The notes under the pieces: generated by a model
What the model saw: the letters and a program-made list of their open reading frames with translations, nothing else
Databases searched by the model: none
What the model was told of the DNA's origin: nothing
Shown: positions 6,294-9,137 of the stretch, piece by piece
How positions within the stretch are numbered: the first letter of the stretch is position 1
How the letters are laid out: each line of letters starts with the position of its first letter
Position numbers and translations under genes: made by a program
Source: Dehalococcoidales bacterium
GTDB lineage: Bacteria > Chloroflexota > Dehalococcoidia > Dehalococcoidales > DAOVUZ01
Assembly (NCBI GenBank): GCA_030632305.1
Contig: DAOVUZ010000018.1
Span: 1-9,137, forward strand
Reading direction: 5' to 3'
Length of the DNA: 9,137 nucleotides

Positions 6294-6797
6294 GTGAGTC
6301 CAAAAAGACAGGCACAAGAAAGCGAAGAGAAAACTGAAGAGCAGGTTATAAAACCACTTGAGGAGATTCAAGAACAAATTCAAGAACAACTGGAGGAAGT
6401 CCATGTATTAGGAGCTGAACAGCCAGCCACAAAACCGCTTGGCGAAGTACTTGGGCAAGCTGAGAAGGCCTACATAGCTTATACGGAAGCTACAAAAGAA
6501 GTGTCAAGGATTTATCGAGAGAACGAGCAGCAAATAGCCGAGGCCTATAGGAAGACTGCACAACAAGCTAATCTTGTTTGTGAAAATAGTATCGAGCAAG
6601 CCTCGAAAGCCCGTGAGCAGGAGGAACAGCGAGCCATAGAAACTTATTACGGGGCTAAAGAGCAAGCCCAAAAAGCCGCTGAGGAAATCATAGCAGAAGC
6701 CTTAAAAACTCGCGATGATACTTTATCTGAAGCTTGGCAGCTCCGTGCCGAGACTATGGCACAAGCTTGGGATATCTATTCCAAGCTTATAAGGTAG
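6294..6797 (+). CDS. Second coiled-coil protein, Glu/Gln/Ala-rich, hendecad-spaced aromatics
   Basis: A 167-aa soluble helical protein with a GTG start. Residues 1-58 are acidic and Gln-rich (EEIQEQIQEQLEEV) with two prolines, P44 and P48, separating them from the main helix at about 50-166. In that helix aromatic residues recur every 11 positions: Y63, Y74, Y85 and, three steps later, Y118; W148 and W159 are also 11 apart. This is the spacing of hendecad coiled coils, also used by the larger neighbour. There is one cysteine (C96). No signal peptide or membrane segment is seen. It lies 41 bp downstream of the 535-aa gene with no terminator between, so the two probably share a transcript and may form a complex. 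The family is not recognised; a phasin-like or filament-accessory role is only a guess. Confidence 0.85.
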   Translation: MSPKRQAQESEEKTEEQVIKPLEEIQEQIQEQLEEVHVLGAEQPATKPLGEVLGQAEKAYIAYTEATKEVSRIYRENEQQIAEAYRKTAQQANLVCENSIEQASKAREQEEQRAIETYYGAKEQAQKAAEEIIAEALKTRDDTLSEAWQLRAETMAQAWDIYSKLIR

Positions 6798-6928
6798 ACG
6801 GGGAACTCGACAAGTACATTACTTAATGAGGGCTGACCAACACGCTCTTGTCATGGGTTTCCCAGTTAGTACTAATCATTTAACACTTGTCCTTCGGTCT
6901 ATGTCGTATTTTACCTAATAAACCCACT

Positions 6929-6936
6929 GGGGAGGT
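6929..6936 (+). promoter_or_regulatory. Ribosome binding site fixing the 68-aa membrane protein start
   Basis: GGGGAGGT ends four bases before the ATG at 6941. The same frame can be opened earlier at a TTG (6887), but that has no comparable site, so 6941 is preferred. Confidence 0.8.
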
Positions 6937-6940
6937 AAAT

Positions 6941-7147
6941 ATGTGGGAAGTATTTTTAGCGTTTTGTCTTTTCATACTTGGTGGGATAACTATGGTGGTA
7001 GCCCTATTCGGCATGTTAGAGGGTTGGGAAAATTTCTTGTGTTTCCCCTTAGATGTGCTACAAGAATCTTCGAGATGGGTATTACTTATAATTGGGTCTG
7101 GTTTTTTTTGTTGGCTGTTGGGAGCCCTACTTATTAGAAAGCAATGA
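6941..7147 (+). CDS. Small two-helix membrane protein, unknown function
   Basis: A 68-aa hydrophobic protein starting MWEVFLAFCLF. Two membrane helices are visible, at about 4-26 (VFLAFCLFILGGITMVVALF) and 46-65 (WVLLIIGSGFFCWLLGALLI). They are joined by a short loop (GMLEGWENFLCFPLDVLQESSR), and the chain ends in RKQ. By the positive-inside rule the C-terminus is probably cytoplasmic and so, with two helices, is the N-terminus. It has no recognisable domain. It stands alone, 143 bp after the coiled-coil pair and 280 bp before the next gene. The start is well supported by its ribosome site. Confidence 0.72.
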   Translation: MWEVFLAFCLFILGGITMVVALFGMLEGWENFLCFPLDVLQESSRWVLLIIGSGFFCWLLGALLIRKQ

Positions 7148-7427
7148 CCTGCACAAATGCTTATATTGTTACCCCTAAAGCAAAGTTGTCCAGTGTAGCC
7201 TCCTGTTGTGTACTCTATTATAAAAAGGCTCAAGCTTAAATAGCGAATTATGCCGTAAATATCAGGCATCAAAGAATAGATTATCTAATTTACCTTCGCT
7301 CTGCAGTTTCCCGGAATGCGAGAACTTACTCTTGTCTCCAATCCATAGTTTTAGTGATGCGCGAAATAGCTCTTCCAATTTGCTTGTTACCGAGTGTACC
7401 TGAAGGTATAATTACGGGTGAGACAAC
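7148..7427. other. 280-bp gap with no supported gene
   Basis: I see no plausible coding frame on either strand. A minus-strand frame crosses it and runs into the 68-aa gene, but it has no ribosome site and is treated as a shadow. No clear hairpin-plus-T-run terminator follows the 68-aa gene. The only signal is a promoter at the right end. Confidence 0.5.
7384..7412 (+). promoter_or_regulatory. Promoter of the PH-like membrane protein gene
   Basis: TTGTTA (7384-7389), 17 bases, TATAAT (7407-7412). The -10 box is exact consensus and the ATG follows 15 bases later, so the 5' leader would be only about 8-10 bases. The weak ribosome site (gggtgag) fits a short-leader transcript. Confidence 0.65.
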
Positions 7428-7868
7428 ATGATTAAGCGTTATGAACACACACAGGTTGGTTATCTGATCATCGTGGCGATGGCAACCGTGATGGTATTGA
7501 TTGGGATTATCCTAGCAAATGCTGGCATCAACTGGATTGCCATCGGGGTCTTGGTTGTCATTGCGGTAGCTTTGGTATTATTTTCTAGTCTGACTGTGGT
7601 CATCTGGGAAGAAGAACTGGAAGTGCGATTCGGTCCTGGGCCAATCCGTAAACGGTTTAAGTTGAATGAGATAGAATCATGCCAAGTTGTTAAGAATCCT
7701 TGGTATTATGGATGGGGCATTCGCTTGACACCTCACGGAGTGCTATTCCGCGTATCCGGCTTTCACGCTGTCGAGATCAAGCTTAGAACAGGTAAGAAAT
7801 TTAGAATCGGTACGGACGTTCCGCAGGAGCTTGAGGAAGCTATTAGGCAAGCCATAAATTCTCGCTAA
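7428..7868 (+). CDS. Membrane protein with bacterial PH-like domain
   Basis: A 146-aa protein. Two membrane helices lie close together at about 11-30 (GYLIIVAMATVMVLIGIILA) and 34-53 (INWIAIGVLVVIAVALVLFS). A small beta-rich cytoplasmic domain follows (about 56-145), with alternating strands around VVIWEEELEVRFGPGPIRKRF, then the conserved-looking WYYGWGIRLTPHGVLFRVSG (92-111) and VEIKLRTGKKFRIGTDVPQE (115-134). A helix (LEEAIRQAI) closes it, as expected for a PH-like fold. This matches my recollection of small bacterial PH-domain proteins of unknown role (DUF304-like); the exact family was not checked. It is monocistronic with its own promoter. Confidence 0.85.
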   Translation: MIKRYEHTQVGYLIIVAMATVMVLIGIILANAGINWIAIGVLVVIAVALVLFSSLTVVIWEEELEVRFGPGPIRKRFKLNEIESCQVVKNPWYYGWGIRLTPHGVLFRVSGFHAVEIKLRTGKKFRIGTDVPQELEEAIRQAINSR

Positions 7869-7958
7869 AGTAATTGCTTTCCACTGGACAATTAGTGAGC
7901 TTATTGGAAATAACCTAAACCTGTGTAATTAGATGCTGAACGCCATTTTAAAAGTACT

Positions 7959-7981
7959 GGTTCTGTCTATTATACAGTACC
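7959..7981. repeat. Inverted repeat, possible weak terminator
   Basis: GGT-t-CTGT, a 7-base loop, then ACAG-t-ACC: seven of eight arm positions pair. It lies between two genes that point at each other, 90 bp past the PH-like gene and 80 bp past the DUF5679 gene. On the minus strand it is followed nearby by TTTT. It could end either transcript, but the stem is short. Confidence 0.35.
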
Positions 7982-8061
7982 GCCCACCATTCAGTTTTTA
8001 GCATAATAGCACTAACATATATTACGTCAGGGCTATCATGGGTAAGTGGAAGGGTATGCTC

Positions 8062-8202
8062 TTATTTACTTCCAATACGGAACATCTTGGTCCCACATGC
8101 AGGGCATACACCCTGGGTCGCCGGTTTGCCGTTCTTCATAGTTATGGCCTTAGCATCTTTCATTTCTTTTTTAGCACGGCATTTCACGCAGTATGCTTGC
8201 AT
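8062..8202 (-). CDS. DUF5679 family small zinc-ribbon-like protein
   Basis: A 46-aa protein read from the minus strand, starting MQAYCVKCRAKKEMKDAKAI and ending GVCPACGTKMFRIGSK. Two CxxC knuckles (C5/C8 and C33/C36) would bind one zinc ion. The middle KAITMKNGKPATQG is typical of DUF5679, a family of very short proteins of unknown function that I know from Chloroflexota and some other bacteria. The ribosome site GGGAGGTGA lies six bases before the ATG and a consensus promoter lies upstream, so it is clearly expressed alone. The likely role is binding nucleic acid or protein through the zinc ribbon; this is inference from the fold only. Confidence 0.9.
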   Translation of the reverse strand: MQAYCVKCRAKKEMKDAKAITMKNGKPATQGVCPACGTKMFRIGSK

Positions 8203-8228
8203 CTGTTCACCTCCCTTTTTGACTATGA

Positions 8229-8257
8229 ATGATAAACAATTCCTTACTTGATGTCAA
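8229..8257 (-). promoter_or_regulatory. Sigma70 promoter of the DUF5679 gene
   Basis: On the minus strand TTGACA (8252-8257), exactly 17 bases, TATCAT (8229-8234). The start would be near 8222, giving a leader of about 20 bases that carries the ribosome site. The -35 box overlaps the stop codon (8254-8256) of the truncated radical SAM frame. Confidence 0.85.
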
Positions 8258-8496
8258 TAGTTACACAAACTAAATTTAGGGGTCACATTGGCTTGTTTTG
8301 TATCTGACATGGGGTATCCCGAAGCCTTATTATCCCACTTAGCTAGCGTCCTAATAATTTCATTAGCAATACTCTTAAGGCCATTAAGATCTAGCTCTTC
8401 GGCACCTGAGTAATCCTCTTGGTAGCAATGAGTACACCGAAGATTGCATCTATCTGTAATATGCCATTGAAAACCAAAGACAGACTTATCGACCAT
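8254..8496 (-). pseudogene. Truncated radical SAM protein (N-terminal fragment)
   Basis: An 80-codon frame beginning MVDKSVFGFQWHITDRCNLR. The radical SAM cluster motif CNLRCTHC (C17, C21, C24) is intact and is followed by a plausible helix (ELDLNGLKSIANEIIRTLAKW). Around residue 58 the resemblance stops. The expected GGEP strand and everything after it (full enzymes of this class are 300 aa or more) are missing. Residues 59-80 (GYPMSDTKQANVTPKFSLCN and a last Y) look unrelated and end in the promoter of the DUF5679 gene. The start and N-terminus look intact, so a deletion or insertion removed the rest. Full-length relatives are probably SPASM-type peptide or protein maturases, but the fragment cannot be functional as a radical SAM enzyme. 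Confidence 0.8.
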
Positions 8497-8500
8497 TTCA

Positions 8501-8515
8501 CTACCTGAATGGTAG
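8501..8515. repeat. Small hairpin just upstream of the radical SAM start
   Basis: CTACC-tgaat-GGTAG, a perfect five-base stem with a five-base loop. In the minus-strand transcript the second arm contains the only candidate ribosome site (AGGTAG) for the radical SAM fragment, so it could limit translation. It is short and may be chance. Confidence 0.3.
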
Positions 8516-8563
8516 CACTATAAAGTGGGGTTATCAAATCCCATGAATTTTAATGTTGAGAAC

Positions 8564-8572
8564 TGCTATAAT
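8564..8572 (+). promoter_or_regulatory. Extended -10 promoter candidate
   Basis: TGCTATAAT is an exact extended -10 (TGnTATAAT). No good -35 lies 17 bases upstream, which is usual for this promoter type. A transcript from here would start near 8579 and reach the 126-aa membrane protein after about 120 bases, passing through the left inverted-repeat arm. Confidence 0.45.
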
Positions 8573-8667
8573 TTAGCGGAGATGACTAATAAAGCTAGAA
8601 AGAGGCCAAGGGTGGGGAGTTAATATTATCTACTCAAGATTGAGACGCTAAACCTAAGTCAGGGTGT

Positions 8668-8695
8668 TTGCCTGTTTAACTTGTAAAAAGGTTGC
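8668..8695 (+). repeat. Left arm of the 28-bp inverted repeat
   Basis: It begins TTGCCTGTTTAACTTGT and continues AAAAAGGTTGC. It pairs with 9110-9137 at 26 of 28 positions, including a perfect outer 17-base stretch. Confidence 0.85.
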
Positions 8696-8700
8696 TTTTT

Positions 8701-9081
8701 ATGCTTGCATTGGTCAAATCTTCGGTGTACGATCCATTCCAAATGAGTATTGACTGGAAAAGCAGATTTAAGAAGACATTTAAGGCTAGACTTGTGATTG
8801 CAGGTCTTATTTTTGCCGTAGTTGGCTGGTTTCTCTTAGGAGTGATGCTCTTTGGGAGATTCTTTGAAGAAGAGCTATTAGAGATTGAAGAATTTATCCA
8901 ATCGACAGCTTTTACCTGGGGTCTTAGAATCTTAATAGTAGGTGCTGTAGTTATTTTAATTAGAAAAAATGAATGGCTGACCAAAGCTTTGCAAAATAAG
9001 AAGATTAAAGTAAGCCTCTACATATTTTATGGAGTCGGATTTATTGGCTGGTTATGGGGAATTATTGACTTACTGGCTTAA
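8701..9081 (+). CDS. Three-helix membrane protein, unknown function
   Basis: A protein of 126 aa from the ATG at 8701, with a weak AAAAAGG nine bases upstream. The ATG at 8743 (MSIDWKSRFKK) would give 112 aa but has no ribosome site, and a TTG at 8692 is also possible. A basic N-terminal part (about 20-30, KSRFKKTFKAR) precedes three membrane helices at about 31-52 (VIAGLIFAVVGWFLLGVMLF), 72-88 (TWGLRILIVGAVVILI) and 104-124 (VSLYIFYGVGFIGWLWGIID). An acidic loop (FFEEELLEIEEF) joins the first two. No family is recognised. The gene is the only one between the 28-bp inverted repeats and nearly fills the space between them. Confidence 0.7.
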   Translation: MLALVKSSVYDPFQMSIDWKSRFKKTFKARLVIAGLIFAVVGWFLLGVMLFGRFFEEELLEIEEFIQSTAFTWGLRILIVGAVVILIRKNEWLTKALQNKKIKVSLYIFYGVGFIGWLWGIIDLLA

Positions 9082-9109
9082 TATTAGCAGAAAATTGATA
9101 GTTAATCAA

Positions 9110-9137
9110 GGAACCTTTCTACAAGTTAAACAGGCAA
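9110..9137 (-). repeat. Right arm of the 28-bp inverted repeat
   Basis: It ends ACAAGTTAAACAGGCAA at the last base of the window, the exact reverse complement of the outer 17 bases of the left arm. Mismatches to the left arm fall at 9111 and 9119. Confidence 0.85.

Larger units (their letters stand above)
8668..9137. mobile_element. Possible small mobile cassette bounded by 28-bp inverted repeats
   Basis: A 470-bp block whose ends are near-perfect inverted repeats of each other, enclosing a single membrane-protein gene and no transposase. The right end coincides with the window end, so the true length of the repeats and any target-site duplication cannot be seen. It resembles a non-autonomous element mobilised in trans, or an invertible or excisable segment. 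The repeats are directly visible; mobility is inference. Confidence 0.45.

Noticed and set aside
6854..6864. TGGG-ttt-CCCA as terminator of the coiled-coil pair
   Set aside because: Only four base pairs and no following T run.
6880..7272. 130-aa minus-strand open frame
   Set aside because: It overlaps the well-supported 68-aa membrane protein on the other strand, has no ribosome site before its ATG, and its sequence lacks domain character.
8038..8232. 64-aa plus-strand open frame
   Set aside because: It is the antisense shadow of the DUF5679 gene, whose CxxC motifs, ribosome site and promoter are all on the minus strand.
8582..8623. 13-residue basic micro-ORF (MTNKARKRPRVGS) downstream of the extended -10 box
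   Set aside because: The purine-rich sequence before it is too close to the ATG to serve as a ribosome site, and such short frames occur by chance.
8676..8984. 102-aa minus-strand open frame
   Set aside because: It is antisense to the three-helix membrane protein; Ser/Thr/Lys/Pro-rich composition and no ribosome site.

Overview
The window looks like chromosomal DNA from a free-living anaerobic bacterium, most likely Chloroflexota and probably class Dehalococcoidia. This is an inference from gene content (an Rrf2-cysK-cysE-trans-sulfuration-thrC operon and a tiny DUF5679 protein), not from a marker gene. No rRNA, tRNA or CRISPR array was seen.

Positions 1-4360, minus strand: a compact sulfur amino-acid operon read right to left. 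It starts at a near-consensus sigma70 promoter (TTGACA-N17-TATTAT). It encodes an Rrf2/IscR-type regulator with three cysteines placed as for an Fe-S cluster, then cysteine synthase (cysK), serine O-acetyltransferase (cysE), a PLP-dependent cystathionine synthase/lyase, and threonine synthase (thrC, cut by the window start). Spacing is tight from cysK onward (12 bp, a 4-bp ATGA overlap, 11 bp). A 23-bp imperfect palindrome lies between the -10 box and the regulator's ribosome binding site and is a good operator candidate. CysE and CysK make cysteine from serine and sulfide. The trans-sulfuration enzyme links cysteine to homocysteine. ThrC competes for the homoserine branch.

Positions 4374-6797, plus strand: a short ORF that looks like a gene remnant, then two adjacent genes for alanine/glutamate/lysine-rich helical proteins. 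The first (535 aa) contains a gap-free tiling of 441 residues into 25-residue units (14+11) and free 11-residue units. The second (167 aa) has aromatic residues spaced by 11. Together they look like a two-gene coiled-coil system of unknown function, and they are the most unusual part of the window.

Positions 6798-9137: sparser, AT-richer DNA with small accessory genes. These are a 68-aa two-helix membrane protein, a 146-aa membrane protein with a PH-like domain, a 46-aa DUF5679 zinc-ribbon-like protein (minus strand) with its own consensus promoter, and a radical SAM gene cut off after about 58 codons. Last is a 126-aa three-helix membrane protein enclosed by a 28-bp inverted repeat (26/28 matches) whose right arm ends exactly at the window edge. 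That last block could be a small mobile cassette with no transposase.
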